From the NCBI GenBank assembly GCA_023391775.1, contig JAEWAG010000409.1, forward strand, positions 1-14,414: 14,414 nucleotides of DNA, written 5' to 3'. Shown here piece by piece: positions 1-8,300 of this stretch. How positions within the stretch are numbered: position 1 is the stretch's first letter; the number at the start of each line of letters is the position of its first letter. The DNA comes from Pseudomonadota bacterium (lineage in GTDB: Bacteria; Pseudomonadota; Gammaproteobacteria; Xanthomonadales; Xanthomonadaceae). The notes under the pieces were generated by a model that did not search any database, was not told where the DNA came from, and worked only from the letters and a program-made list of their open reading frames with translations. The position numbers and the translations under genes are program-made.

Positions 1-636
1 CGGGGCCAGCGGCGCCTCCATGTCCAGCAGCATGATGTTCACCGGCAGCGGGGAGGCGGCACACAGCGAACGCACCAGGCCGGGTTCCACGAGGCCCGGG
101 ACGAACAGGCTTCCCGCGCCGGCCGCCTGCCAGGCATGCGCGCGCCCGATCGCCTGCTCCAGCAGCGAGGCATGCGTTTCCGGGCGACCCTGCAGGAACA
201 GGTCGGTGCGGGCATTCACGAACAGTCCGGCGGCGGCGACTGCGGCGATGCGCCCGGCCTGCCCGTCAATCGCACGCACGCCGTGGCCGAGCCGGTCCTC
301 GAGGTTGCAGCCGATCGCGCCGGCGTCGCGAAGACGGCGGGCGTTCGCGGCCACCTCGGCCACGGAGTCGCCATAGCCGGCCTCGAAATCCACGCTCAGC
401 GGCAGCTCGACGCTGCGCGCGACCAGTCCGGCGACCCGTACCAGCTCCCCGAAGGCCAGCGCCTCGCCATCCGGCAGCGCCATGGATGCCGCGACCGCCC
501 AGCTGCTGGTCGCGATCGCACGCGCGCCCGCCCTGCCTATCGCGCGTGCGCTGCCGGCGTCCCAGGCATTGGCCAGCACCAGGGGCTCGCCCGGGCGATG
601 CAGGGCACGGAAGCCTTCAAGCGGCTCGTTGTTCAT
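1..636 (-). CDS. isocitrate lyase/PEP mutase family protein, 3' end outside window
   Basis: The reading frame starts with ATG at 636 and stays open to the window edge, giving the first 212 residues; the C terminus is missing. A Shine-Dalgarno AGGAG lies 9 nt before the ATG. The N-terminal stretch NAWDAGSAR (23-31), the ATSSWAVA segment (42-49), the metal-binding type motif SVDFEAGYGD (81-90, with D83 and E85), NLEDR (111-115) and NARTDLFL (142-149, R143) are all typical of the small PEP mutase/isocitrate lyase superfamily of Mg-dependent C-C or P-C bond enzymes. The KKCGH signature of true isocitrate lyase is absent, so it is probably a methylisocitrate lyase-like or oxaloacetate decarboxylase-like member. 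Substrate cannot be told from sequence. It has no signal peptide, so it should be cytoplasmic. It stands apart from the cell-wall locus to the right. Confidence 0.88.
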   Translation of the reverse strand, partial: MNNEPLEGFRALHRPGEPLVLANAWDAGSARAIGRAGARAIATSSWAVAASMALPDGEALAFGELVRVAGLVARSVELPLSVDFEAGYGDSVAEVAANARRLRDAGAIGCNLEDRLGHGVRAIDGQAGRIAAVAAAGLFVNARTDLFLQGRPETHASLLEQAIGRAHAWQAAGAGSLFVPGLVEPGLVRSLCAASPLPVNIMLLDMEAPLAP

Positions 637-935
637 TGCGGTCTTCTCCTGGATGGCGATCGTGCCGATGCGCCCGCGTTTGCCGGCGCGGGATGCCGGC
701 GGGCGTCACATCGTCCGGGCCCCATCGCCGCGTCGCTGGCCGGAAACGGACTTCATCCCTGCGGCCGCTTGCGATTGATGGCGGCGCGTGCCGGGTTGCG
801 GGTCGCAACCTGCGCGCAAAGGCCGGCGCAAACGACGTTCCGGACCTCGGCCAGCGGGGTCTTTGGCAGTGACGCTGGAATCGGCCATGGCCAGCGCATT
901 TGCGCCGCGCCATGCCATGGCGGACCTGCGGTGCC
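637..935. other. intergenic stretch, no gene seen
   Basis: This 299-bp gap lies between the stop of the HAD phosphatase gene and the start of the PEP mutase-like gene, both on the minus strand. The open frames here give basic, low-complexity peptides without a recognisable domain, so I call none. It holds a short perfect hairpin, GGTTGCG-GGT-CGCAACC at 794-810, and a GCCGGC repeat pair at 683-700. Neither is followed by a T run in either direction, so neither is a convincing intrinsic terminator. I see no clear sigma-70 promoter for the PEP mutase-like gene. Confidence 0.5.
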
Positions 936-1661
936 TCAGCCCGCGGCGGCGCCGTCCGCTATCCCGCCGATCACCCCGGGCAGCTCCGCCGCGGTGGTCG
1001 CGGTGCGCACGCGTGGGTGCTCCTCGGCCAGGCCGTGCTCGGCCTCGTGCGCCCAGGTGATCGCGTAGGGCAGGTGCACGCCCCAGCCGCCAAGGCGCAC
1101 GACAGGCTCGATGTCAGACCGCAGCGAGTTGCCGACCATCACGAACTGCGAGGCATCGATGCCGAACTCGGCCAGGACGCGCGCGTAGGTCGGCGGATCC
1201 TTCTCGGACACCACCTCGATGCGCGGGAACAGGTCGGTCAGGCCGGAGCGGGCGATCTTGTCTTCCTGGTGGAACAGGTCGCCCTTGGTGATCAGCACCA
1301 CCGGCCAGCGCGCGGCCACCGCTTCCACCGCCTCGCGGATGCCCTCCAGCAGTTCAACCGGATGGTCCAGGGTCTGGCGCCCGATCTCGATCACTTGGCC
1401 GATGTCATGGGCGCTGATGCGGGCGTCGGTCAGTTCGATCGCCGCCTCGATCATCGACAGGGTCATGCCCTTCACCCCGTAGCCGAAGATCCGCAGGTTG
1501 CGGCGCTCCACTTCCAGCAGGTGGCGCAGGGTGCTGGCGTCATGCAGGTCGATGTAGCGGCCGATGATCTCCTCGTAGCGCTTCTCGGCGGCGCGGTAAT
1601 AGTCCTCGCTGCGCCAGAGGGTGTCGTCGCCGTCGAAGCCGACCAGTTGGATGTCCTGCAT
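936..1661 (-). CDS. HAD-superfamily hydrolase (phosphatase-like)
   Basis: The 241-residue protein carries all four HAD motifs. Motif I is FDGDDTLW, with nucleophile D10 and acid/base D12. Motif II is LITKGD with T125. Motif III is probably K154 in SEKDPP. Motif IV is VGNSLRSDIEP (176-186), where D183 is the likely Mg ligand. Residues 17-100 form a helical cap between motifs I and II, as in C1-cap HAD phosphatases such as YjjG-type enzymes. No signal peptide is present, so it acts in the cytoplasm on a small phosphorylated substrate that cannot be named. The ATG is the first in frame and is preceded by a weak CGGAA about 4 nt away. The gene sits 109 bp downstream of the EF-hand gene but behind that gene's terminator, so it probably has its own promoter. 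Confidence 0.9.
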   Translation of the reverse strand: MQDIQLVGFDGDDTLWRSEDYYRAAEKRYEEIIGRYIDLHDASTLRHLLEVERRNLRIFGYGVKGMTLSMIEAAIELTDARISAHDIGQVIEIGRQTLDHPVELLEGIREAVEAVAARWPVVLITKGDLFHQEDKIARSGLTDLFPRIEVVSEKDPPTYARVLAEFGIDASQFVMVGNSLRSDIEPVVRLGGWGVHLPYAITWAHEAEHGLAEEHPRVRTATTAAELPGVIGGIADGAAAG

Positions 1662-1723
1662 GGGATTCCGGTGCGCCGCCGCGTGGCCTTGCAGGATAGC
1701 AGCGCGGCTGTGCGCCCATATAA

Positions 1724-1749
1724 GGAAAGCGGGCCGATGCCCGCTTTCC
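1724..1749 (-). terminator. intrinsic terminator of the EF-hand gene
   Basis: A perfect 11-bp inverted repeat, GGAAAGCGGGC and GCCCGCTTTCC, is separated by a 4-nt loop. Read on the minus strand it begins 21 nt after the stop codon of the EF-hand gene and is followed by TTATAT, a short T-rich tail. The position between two same-strand genes fits termination of the EF-hand transcript before the HAD gene. Confidence 0.8.
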
Positions 1750-1770
1750 GAAGCGCCCGATGCGGTGCTG

Positions 1771-2148
1771 TTACTCCTGCGCGGCGCCCTGCTGCTGGTT
1801 CTGGATGAAGGTGCGGTACTCGTCGGCGGTCAGTTCGCCGTCGCCGTCGGCATCAGCGGTGCCGAACACGCCACTCAGCGCGGAATGGGCCTGGGCCTCG
1901 GTACGGCTGATGCTGCCGTTGCCGTCGGTATCAAGGTCCGCCCAGCCCTGGCCCTGGCCGCTGGCGCCGGACTGCTGGCGCTGCTGCTCGGCGGCGCCAG
2001 TCGCGGTCTCGCTCTGGGTCTGGGTCTGCTGCGCCTGCGGCACCTGCTGCTGGGTGGGCGTGGTGCTCTGCGCGAACGCGAGCGGCGCGGCGGCAATCAT
2101 GCCCAGGAACAGCAGGCCGGTCGGGGTGCGGGTGTTGTGCTTGTTCAT
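1771..2148 (-). CDS. secreted protein with two EF-hand calcium-binding loops
   Basis: The 125-residue product has a signal peptide (about 1-26, ending in PLAFA before QS), so it is exported. A glutamine-, serine- and threonine-rich linker (27-68) precedes two canonical 12-residue EF-hand loops, DTDGNGSISRTE (73-84) and DADGDGELTADE (99-110). Both keep the acidic or Asn ligands at positions 1, 3 and 5, glycine at 6 and glutamate at 12. Small EF-hand proteins of this layout are common in Xanthomonadaceae, but their function is not known; calcium binding in the periplasm is the only role the sequence supports. The ATG is preceded by GGAG 8 nt upstream. A strong terminator follows the stop, so the gene seems monocistronic. 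Confidence 0.9.
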   Translation of the reverse strand: MNKHNTRTPTGLLFLGMIAAAPLAFAQSTTPTQQQVPQAQQTQTQSETATGAAEQQRQQSGASGQGQGWADLDTDGNGSISRTEAQAHSALSGVFGTADADGDGELTADEYRTFIQNQQQGAAQE

Positions 2149-2354
2149 TGGGGGTACTCCGTCGGGTGGAAGGACGTGTCTGCATGTCGCAGGTCACGGC
2201 CCGCACCTTGCACCGCCGCGGATGAACCGGATTTGCGCCCCGATCGCACGGAGAACGGCCTCTTAACCACCGCGGCGGGAGCGCGTTGTAGCCGCTCGTT
2301 AGGCGCGTGTGGATGCGCCGTTAGCAGGCAATTCAACCCGTTGCGGAAAACGGT
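2149..2354. other. intergenic stretch upstream of the EF-hand gene
   Basis: This 206-bp gap has no convincing gene. On the minus strand, just after the membrane-protein stop, lies an imperfect stem (CCGTT / AACGG, 2334-2354), too weak to call a terminator. At 2297-2324 the hexamer CGTTAG occurs twice, 22 bp apart, bracketing an inverted repeat GGCGC / GCGCC with an 8-nt loop. The promoter of the EF-hand gene should be here, but I could not pick good -35 and -10 boxes. Confidence 0.45.
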
Positions 2355-2747
2355 TTAGTCGCCGCGCCCGATGTCCGTGGAGGCGTCACGCGCGGCCGGC
2401 CGCGCGCTGAACAGCCACCAGCCCAGCACGGTGCCACTGACGGCACCGATCACTTCGAACAGCACGCGGGTGCCCAGGTTGTCCGCATCGTGGATGCCGG
2501 CCAGCGCCAGCCGCGCGTACAGCGGCGACTCGAGCTTGACCATGCCGATGTAGAACAGGTTCCAGATGTCCAGGCCGGCGCTGATGACCACGGCGATCAC
2601 CGCCGCCCATCCGACCATGTGGCCGATCGGCATCTGCGTGCGCCGACCCAGCCAGGACCACAGCCCGTACACCAGCACGCCAATGAGGAAGGCGATCAGG
2701 CCGGCTTCAAGGCAGCCAAGCAGGCCGGTGTGCAGGGGCAGGTTCAT
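2355..2747 (-). CDS. small inner-membrane protein with three predicted helices
   Basis: From the ATG at 2747 the protein is 130 residues. An in-frame GTG at 2792 would add 15 residues (MAARLCALC...), but it has no good ribosome site, while AAGGA lies 12 nt before the ATG. Three hydrophobic segments are visible at about 8-33, 43-65 and 94-114. Each contains an acidic residue (E14, D60, E98), which is unusual in a membrane helix and might mark a functional pore or proton site. I do not recognise the family. It is the last gene of the leftward series, 66 bp after the CPXCG gene, so it may be co-transcribed with the dipeptidase and serine hydrolase, but nothing in its sequence ties it to cell-wall metabolism. 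Confidence 0.75.
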   Translation of the reverse strand: MNLPLHTGLLGCLEAGLIAFLIGVLVYGLWSWLGRRTQMPIGHMVGWAAVIAVVISAGLDIWNLFYIGMVKLESPLYARLALAGIHDADNLGTRVLFEVIGAVSGTVLGWWLFSARPAARDASTDIGRGD

Positions 2748-2813
2748 GGGCGGGCGCGGTCCTTGGCAAAGGGCGCACAGTCTAGCCGCCACTTCGCCGG
2801 TGGTGGCACCGGC

Positions 2814-3002
2814 TCAGTCGCCGCCCTCGCGCGAGGCGGCCAGGCTCGCCTCGCACGCGTCGTCCACGTCCACCTGCAGCACGATCGGCCGGCAGCAGAC
2901 CTGGCAGTCCTCCACGTACTGCTGGTCGCCGGCGCTGGCGTCGACGGCGGTGTCATAGCGCTCCCCACACCACGGGCAGCGCAGGGGCAGCCACTGCAGC
3001 AT
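2814..3002 (-). CDS. CPXCG-motif cysteine-rich zinc-ribbon protein
   Basis: The 62-residue product starts at the ATG at 3002, whose A is also the last base of the TGA stop of the dipeptidase gene (TGATG), a layout that suggests translational coupling. CPWCG (C9, C12) and CQVC (C33, C36) form two knuckles of a probable zinc ribbon, with the QQYVEDCQVCCRP block (27-39) typical of the small CPXCG cysteine-rich family found in many Proteobacteria. No signal peptide is present. The family has no known function. An upstream in-frame start at 3068 is possible, but it would lie deep inside the dipeptidase gene and adds a stretch unlike the family. Confidence 0.85.
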   Translation of the reverse strand: MLQWLPLRCPWCGERYDTAVDASAGDQQYVEDCQVCCRPIVLQVDVDDACEASLAASREGGD

Positions 3003-3757
3003 CAGCGCACCGGAAAGTCGTAGGCGGTGGTCGCATCCGGCTCCGGCTGCAGGGTGTAGTGCCACCACTCGCCGGGATAGTTGCGGAAACCGGCGGTCTC
3101 CATGGCCGCGCGCAGGCGGTCGCGGTTGGCGCGCTGCTGCGGCGCGACCGGCGCGTCGGTATTGGCGACGGGATCGAAGAAGTCGAAGGGCGTACCCATG
3201 TCCAGCGGCTGGCAGGCGGCGCCCGCGTCGCAGCGGACCAGGGTCAGGTCCACGGTGGCACCGCGGCTGTGGCCGGAACTGTCGGCGATGTAGCCAGGCA
3301 CCAGCGTGTTCTTGTCCAGACGTGGGTACCAGCGTGCTCTGAGCGCGGGGTCGTCTGGCGCCTGCGCCCAGCGCATGAATGCCTGCACCGAATGCACCGG
3401 GCGATAGCAGTCGTACACCAGCAGGCCCAGCCCCTCCTCCTCCAGCGCCGCCTGCACGCGGGCCAGGGCCTCGGCGGCCGGGCGCAGCAGCAGGCAGCGC
3501 GCGGCCTCGTAGCCGGGCACCGGCGCGCCGGTGAAATTGTCGCTGCCGGCGTAGCGCACCTCGGTGCGGATCGACGGGGCCAGGGCCTGCACGTCGACCA
3601 TGCCTGCAGCCGCCGCGTCGGACGCAGGCGAGACCCGCACCTGGGCGCCGGCCAGCGCCGGCACCAGCAGCAGCGCCGCGGCGATCGACCCGGCCTGTCG
3701 CCGGCAGCGTTCAGCCGCAGTCGCCGGTGCGCTGGAACGCGAGGTCCTCGTAGTCAT
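3002..3757 (-). CDS. exported D-alanyl-D-alanine dipeptidase (VanX/DdpX type, peptidase M15D)
   Basis: This 251-residue zinc peptidase is expected to split D-Ala-D-Ala or related D-dipeptides. The family signatures are YAGSDNFTG (69-77), VYDCYRP (114-120, with transition-state R119), SGHSRGATVDLTL (161-173, zinc ligands H163 and D170) and EWWHY (230-234, catalytic E230 and ligand H233). A hydrophobic segment at about 24-38, ending ALAGA, looks like a signal peptide after a long arginine-rich n-region, so it should work in the periplasm, unlike cytoplasmic VanX. The ATG at 3757 is the only usable start before residue 53; GGAGG lies 12 nt upstream. The start overlaps the serine hydrolase gene by 47 nt and the stop overlaps the CPXCG gene by one base. 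In this locus it would release D-alanine from cell-wall peptides. Confidence 0.93.
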   Translation of the reverse strand: MTTRTSRSSAPATAAERCRRQAGSIAAALLLVPALAGAQVRVSPASDAAAAGMVDVQALAPSIRTEVRYAGSDNFTGAPVPGYEAARCLLLRPAAEALARVQAALEEEGLGLLVYDCYRPVHSVQAFMRWAQAPDDPALRARWYPRLDKNTLVPGYIADSSGHSRGATVDLTLVRCDAGAACQPLDMGTPFDFFDPVANTDAPVAPQQRANRDRLRAAMETAGFRNYPGEWWHYTLQPEPDATTAYDFPVR

Positions 3758-5270
3758 AGCTGAAGTCCGCCTCCGGATCGACCTTGGAAAGCCGCAGGGT
3801 AGCCTCCCCGTCGCCGGGCGGGTGAAGCCAGGCCTCCGCGTCGACCGAATCCTCGTCCCAGTCCACCAGCCAGCGCGCGTCCACCCGCATCAGGCGGCCG
3901 CGCAGGCGCGGCGAACGCGCCGAGGCCAGGGCGATGCCGTCCGCGCGCGGGCATACGCCGATTTCGCCGAACCACGGGTCGCGCCACACCCCCAGCAGCG
4001 CCGCCGTTTCGCTGGCGGTGGCCGGACGCCGCGCGGAGGTATCCGGCAACGGCTGCGCCGCGCGCCGCGCTTCGCGCTCGCGGTCCAGCAGGCCCGCGTA
4101 GTGCGCCACGTCCAGCGACGCATCCGGCGCGGTGTAGTGCTTGAGCAGCACCTGCCCCAGCACGGTGCGCGCGTCTTCGGGCTCGCCGTTGACCAGGATG
4201 ACGATGCCCACGCGCCGGTCCGGCAGCAGGATCGTGGAGGAGTACATGCCGGACAGCGTGCCGGTATGGGCCACCTTCCACTGCCCGTCCACGTCCGACA
4301 GGCGCCAGCCGTAGCCGTAGGCATGGAAGTGGCTGTTGTCCCAGGCGCGCATGCGCTCGCCCACCGGCATGGGCATGTGCCCGGTCCAGGCCGCGCGACG
4401 CTGTGCCGGCGACAGCCACGGCTCGGACGGGTCCAGCCAGGCGCGCACCCAGCGCAGCATGTCATCCAGGCCGCAGCGGATGCCGCCGGCGGCCATCGAG
4501 GTGATGTCCGGCACCTCGCCGCGCTCGGCCGCGGCGGGAAGGTTGCGGCCCTGTACGCGCCGGTGCGGGCGTGCGACCGGGCCGGCCTGCTCCACCTGCC
4601 ACGCACCGACGCGACATCCGTCCATGCCCAGCGGCGCGAACACCTGCTCGCGCACCAGTTCCGCGTACGGCTTGCCGCCGGCGGCGGCCGCCACCTCGCC
4701 GGCCACCACGTACAGCAGGTTGTCGTAGGCGTAGCCGGAGCGGAAGCTGGTCACCGGGCGCAGATGCGCCAGCCCGGCGATGATGTCCTCGCGGCTGAAG
4801 TCGTTCGGCTCCGGCCACAGCATCAGGTCGCCGGCACCCAGCGGAAGGCCGCTGTTGTGTATGAGCAGGTCGCGCACCTGCATCTGCTGCGTGACCCACG
4901 GGTCGTGCATGCGGAAATCCGGCAGGTGCCGGGTGACCGGGTCGTCCCAGCGCAGGCGACCCTGGTCCACCAGCCGCGCCAGCACCGCCGCGGTCATGGC
5001 CTTGGTATTGGAGGCGATCTTGAACAGCGCCTCGGGCGTAACCGGCTGGCCGCTGCCGGCGGCCAGCTCGCCGCGGGTCACTACCGCAACGACCTCGCCG
5101 TCCTCGACCACGCCCACGGCGATGCCCGGCAGGTCGTAGCGGGCCACGGCGGCGTCCACCGCCTGTTCGACCCTGGCCTGGGCCGGCACGCGCTCCGCGG
5201 CGGCCGCGCCCGCAGGCGGGCAAAAAAATGCGGCCACCAGGGCGGCCGCAAGTGGGAGGAAACGATGCAT
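3711..5270 (-). CDS. exported serine hydrolase of the beta-lactamase / class C penicillin-binding family
   Basis: From the ATG at 5270 the protein is 519 residues; GGAG 6 nt upstream supports this start over an in-frame GTG at 5282. A signal peptide covers about 1-24 (hydrophobic LPLAAALVAAFF). The catalytic triad motifs of class C serine hydrolases are complete: SNTK (S87-K90), YDN (Y182, N184) and HTG (335-337). The C-terminal part (about 400-519, LLGVWRDPWFGEIGV...) resembles the DUF3471-like beta domain of this family. Members include D-aminopeptidases, DD-carboxypeptidases and esterases; exact activity cannot be read off. Next to a D-Ala-D-Ala dipeptidase, action on D-amino-acid ends of cell-wall peptides is the best guess. 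It follows the TonB receptor gene by 55 bp, with a strong hairpin between them, and overlaps the dipeptidase gene. Confidence 0.93.
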   Translation of the reverse strand: MHRFLPLAAALVAAFFCPPAGAAAAERVPAQARVEQAVDAAVARYDLPGIAVGVVEDGEVVAVVTRGELAAGSGQPVTPEALFKIASNTKAMTAAVLARLVDQGRLRWDDPVTRHLPDFRMHDPWVTQQMQVRDLLIHNSGLPLGAGDLMLWPEPNDFSREDIIAGLAHLRPVTSFRSGYAYDNLLYVVAGEVAAAAGGKPYAELVREQVFAPLGMDGCRVGAWQVEQAGPVARPHRRVQGRNLPAAAERGEVPDITSMAAGGIRCGLDDMLRWVRAWLDPSEPWLSPAQRRAAWTGHMPMPVGERMRAWDNSHFHAYGYGWRLSDVDGQWKVAHTGTLSGMYSSTILLPDRRVGIVILVNGEPEDARTVLGQVLLKHYTAPDASLDVAHYAGLLDREREARRAAQPLPDTSARRPATASETAALLGVWRDPWFGEIGVCPRADGIALASARSPRLRGRLMRVDARWLVDWDEDSVDAEAWLHPPGDGEATLRLSKVDPEADFSYDYEDLAFQRTGDCG

Positions 5271-5285
5271 CACAGGCTCCACCGG

Positions 5286-5318
5286 GCGGGCCGGCCGGGA
5301 GGGAACCGGCCGGCCCGC
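5286..5318 (-). promoter_or_regulatory. strong intercistronic hairpin between receptor and serine hydrolase genes
   Basis: A perfect 13-bp inverted repeat, GCGGGCCGGCCGG and CCGGCCGGCCCGC, with a 7-nt loop, fills most of the 55-bp gap. It starts 7 nt after the receptor stop codon and ends about 15 nt before the next ATG. There is no T run after it on the minus strand, so it is not a classic intrinsic terminator. It may be a 3' stabiliser of the receptor mRNA, a partial terminator that lowers downstream expression, or a modulator of initiation at the serine hydrolase gene. Confidence 0.7.
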
Positions 5319-5325
5319 ATTGCCA

Positions 5326-8300
5326 TCAGAAGTTCCAGGTCACCACCAGCTGCGCGTAGCGCGGGGACTGCCAGCGCGTGCCGGTGCCGAAGGTCGGCCG
5401 GTAGTCGCCGGGCTGCTTCTCGTAGCGGGCGCGCACGTTGATGACTTCCTGGTCGTTGAGCAGGTTGTACACCGACAGGCGCACCTTCAGGTCGATGTCC
5501 TCCACCGGCAGCGCCCAGGTCACGCTGGCACCGACGTTGTAGATCCACGGCATGCGCCCGAACGCGCCGCGCGGCGAGTACTGGTACTCGCGCTCGGCAT
5601 TGGGCGCGGTGCAGTTGGCCACGCAGATCCAGCCGGTGCCACCGCCGCTGCCCTCGCTGGTGTAGCTGGCCACCGAGTCCTCGCCCGGCCAGGAGGTGCC
5701 GAAAGCGGTGATCGGGCCGCCGGACAGCGCGGTGACCGTGCCGCCGAACAGCCACTGCTCGTTGAGCCGGTAGCTGCCGCGCAGCTTGACCTGGTGGCGG
5801 TGGTCGTTGAACAGGTCGCCGTAACGCTGGTTGTTGGCCGGGTGGTCCCAGTGCTGGACCATGCCGGTGTCGCCGTAGTTGGTGTCGGAGTTGACCGGGC
5901 CTTCGTGGTTGCCCTCCAGCTTGGACCACAGGTACGAGGCGTTGAACGCCCACTTGTCATCCCAGGCGCGGTCGATCTGCAGCTCCACGCCCTTGTAGGT
6001 GCGCTCGGGCTTGAAGTAGCCGATGACCTGGTTGCTGCCGGCCATCATGTAGCCCTCGCGGGAGGTGTCGATGGTCACCCAGCCGTCCTGCGCGCAGCCC
6101 ATGTCGGTGGTGCCCCACAGGGTGACCTTGTCGCCGGGGTTGGCAATCGGCCACAGGTTGCTGTGGCGCACGCCGCACAGGGCGTTGATGCGCATGTCGT
6201 CCACCGCGTGGGTCATGTCGCGGTAGGTCGCGTTGACGCCCCAGGACCAGGCCTGGTCGATCATGCTCTGGAAGCCGAGGATGTACTCGTCCTGGTACAT
6301 CGCCTCCAGGTCGCGGTCCACGCTCTGCCGCAGGTCGCCGACGCCGATGTTCATGTCATCGTCCACTCGCCCGATCTGCGCGCCCAGCACCGGGTTCATG
6401 TAGGCGGTGCCGGTGACCGGGTTGGTAGCCGTGGCCCAGCCGTCCAGCGCGTAGTAGGTGTACTCGTCGACCAGGCCGCCGGCGAAGGTGTAGTTGATGA
6501 TGTTGTTGACCGGCAGGTAGTAGCGGCCGGCGTTGCCGAACAGCTTGGTGCGGCCGTCGCCGCGCACGTCCCAGGAGAAGCCCAGGCGCGGGGAGACCAG
6601 GTCGTCGAGCTTGATGAAGCTGGAGCCGGTGGCGGTCTTGTAGTCCAGGCTGTCCACGCGCACGCCGATGTTCAGCAGCAGGTTCTGGGTGACGCTCCAG
6701 TTGTCCTCGATGTACCAGGCGCTGGCCTCGGTATCGAACACGCCGCCGTCGCGGCGCTCGCGGCCCATGGCCACGGCGCTCACCCCGGCCGGCACGGCGG
6801 CGCCGTTGCCCAGCACCGCGCCCGGCGCGTAGGAGTAGATGGTGTAGCGCTGCGCCGTCGGACCCGGATAGAAGGTCGTGCGGTCGGTGGTCATGGTCTC
6901 GGTGTCCACGCCGAGCCGCAGCAGGTGGTTGCCCAGGCTCCACTCGAAGTCCAGGCGGGCCACCTCGCGTTCGTCGTGGTGGTCGACCACCGAGGCCGAG
7001 GAGCTGGGGTGGCAGCTCACCGGCGGGCGGCCCATCACCGTGTACACCGCGTTGTAGCTGGAGTTGATGATCACCTGGGCGCATTCCAGGTCCGAGGGCG
7101 AGGTGACCACGCTCTTGCTGCGGTTGGTGCCCCACATCGCCTTGGCCACCAGGTTGTCGCCGAAGCGGCCGGTGTAGGTGACCGAGCCGCTCTTGCCGCC
7201 GCTCTCGGCGGTGCTCACGCCGCTGATGTCGCCGCGCTCGCGCCCGTCCCAGTCGTAGGCGTAGCTGGTGGTGTCGGTCTCGGCCTCGTCGGAGAAGGCC
7301 AGCAGTTCCAGCAGGTGGTTCTCGTTGATGTTCCAGTCCAGCTTGGCGCCCCAGAACCCGTTGTTGGCGTCGCCGTCGTGCCAGCTGGCGCCGGAATTGA
7401 GGGTGTAGCCCGAATCGACCTGCTGCTGCTCGTACATGGCGAACAGGAACAGGCGGTCGTTGACCAGCGGGCCGGAGGCCCAGACGTTGCCCTTGACCAG
7501 GCTGCTGCGGTCGCGGCTGGAGCGGTAGTCCACCGGCACCGGGTTGCCGGCGCCGTCCACGTCGTAGAAGCGGTGGTCCTCGGCGGTGGAGCTGAGCGCC
7601 TCCGGCTCGAAGGTGAACTCCACGCCGCCGCGCACCTCGTTGCTGCCGGAGCGGGTGACCGCGTTGATCACGCCGCCGGTGCTGCGCCCGACCTCGACCG
7701 AGTAGCCGCCGGTCTTGATCTGGAACTGGTCGATGAAGGCGAACGGCGCGGTGGAGAAGCTCTGCCGGCGGTAGAAGTCGGTGACGTTGAGGCCGTTGAT
7801 GTAGACCGAGTTCTCGGCAATCGACGAGCCGCCGAAGGAGATGCCGCCCAGCGAGGAGTTGCCGCCGATCACGCCCGGGGCCAGCAGCGCGACCGAGCTG
7901 AGGTCCTGCGGCACCGGCAGCCGGGCGATGTCCTCGCGGCTGACGTTGGTCGCCGTCTCGATCGAGAACACGTCCACGCGGTTGACCACCCGCGAGCCGA
8001 CCACCTCGATCGCATCGAGGTTGGCCACGGCGCCGTCGCTGCCCAGGTTCACCGAAGTGGTGCCACCCAGGGCGACGCTGACCTCCACCGGCTCGCCCAC
8101 CGGCTGCCCGTCGCGCAGCACCTGCAGCCGGTAGTTGCCGACCGGCAGCTGGCTCAGGCGGTAGCTGCCGTCGCCGCTGGCGGTGACCGTGCGGCTCAGC
8201 CCGGTCTGCTGGCTGGTCAGCACCAGCTGGTCGCCGGCCGTCGCCCGTCCCGCCACCGCGCCGGTGGCACTCTGCGCCATCACCACCGGCGCCATCGTGC

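Noticed and set aside
706..918. A possible 70-codon minus-strand gene between the HAD and PEP mutase-like genes
   Set aside because: The peptide is arginine-rich and without domain or clear ribosome site; codon pattern looks like non-coding GC-rich DNA.
2265..2308. An integron attC-like site, since GTTAGGC matches the core GTTRRRY
   Set aside because: The partner box on the other side is only a poor match (TCTTAAC), inner boxes do not pair well, and no integrase or gene cassette is in view. A single 7-mer match is easily chance.
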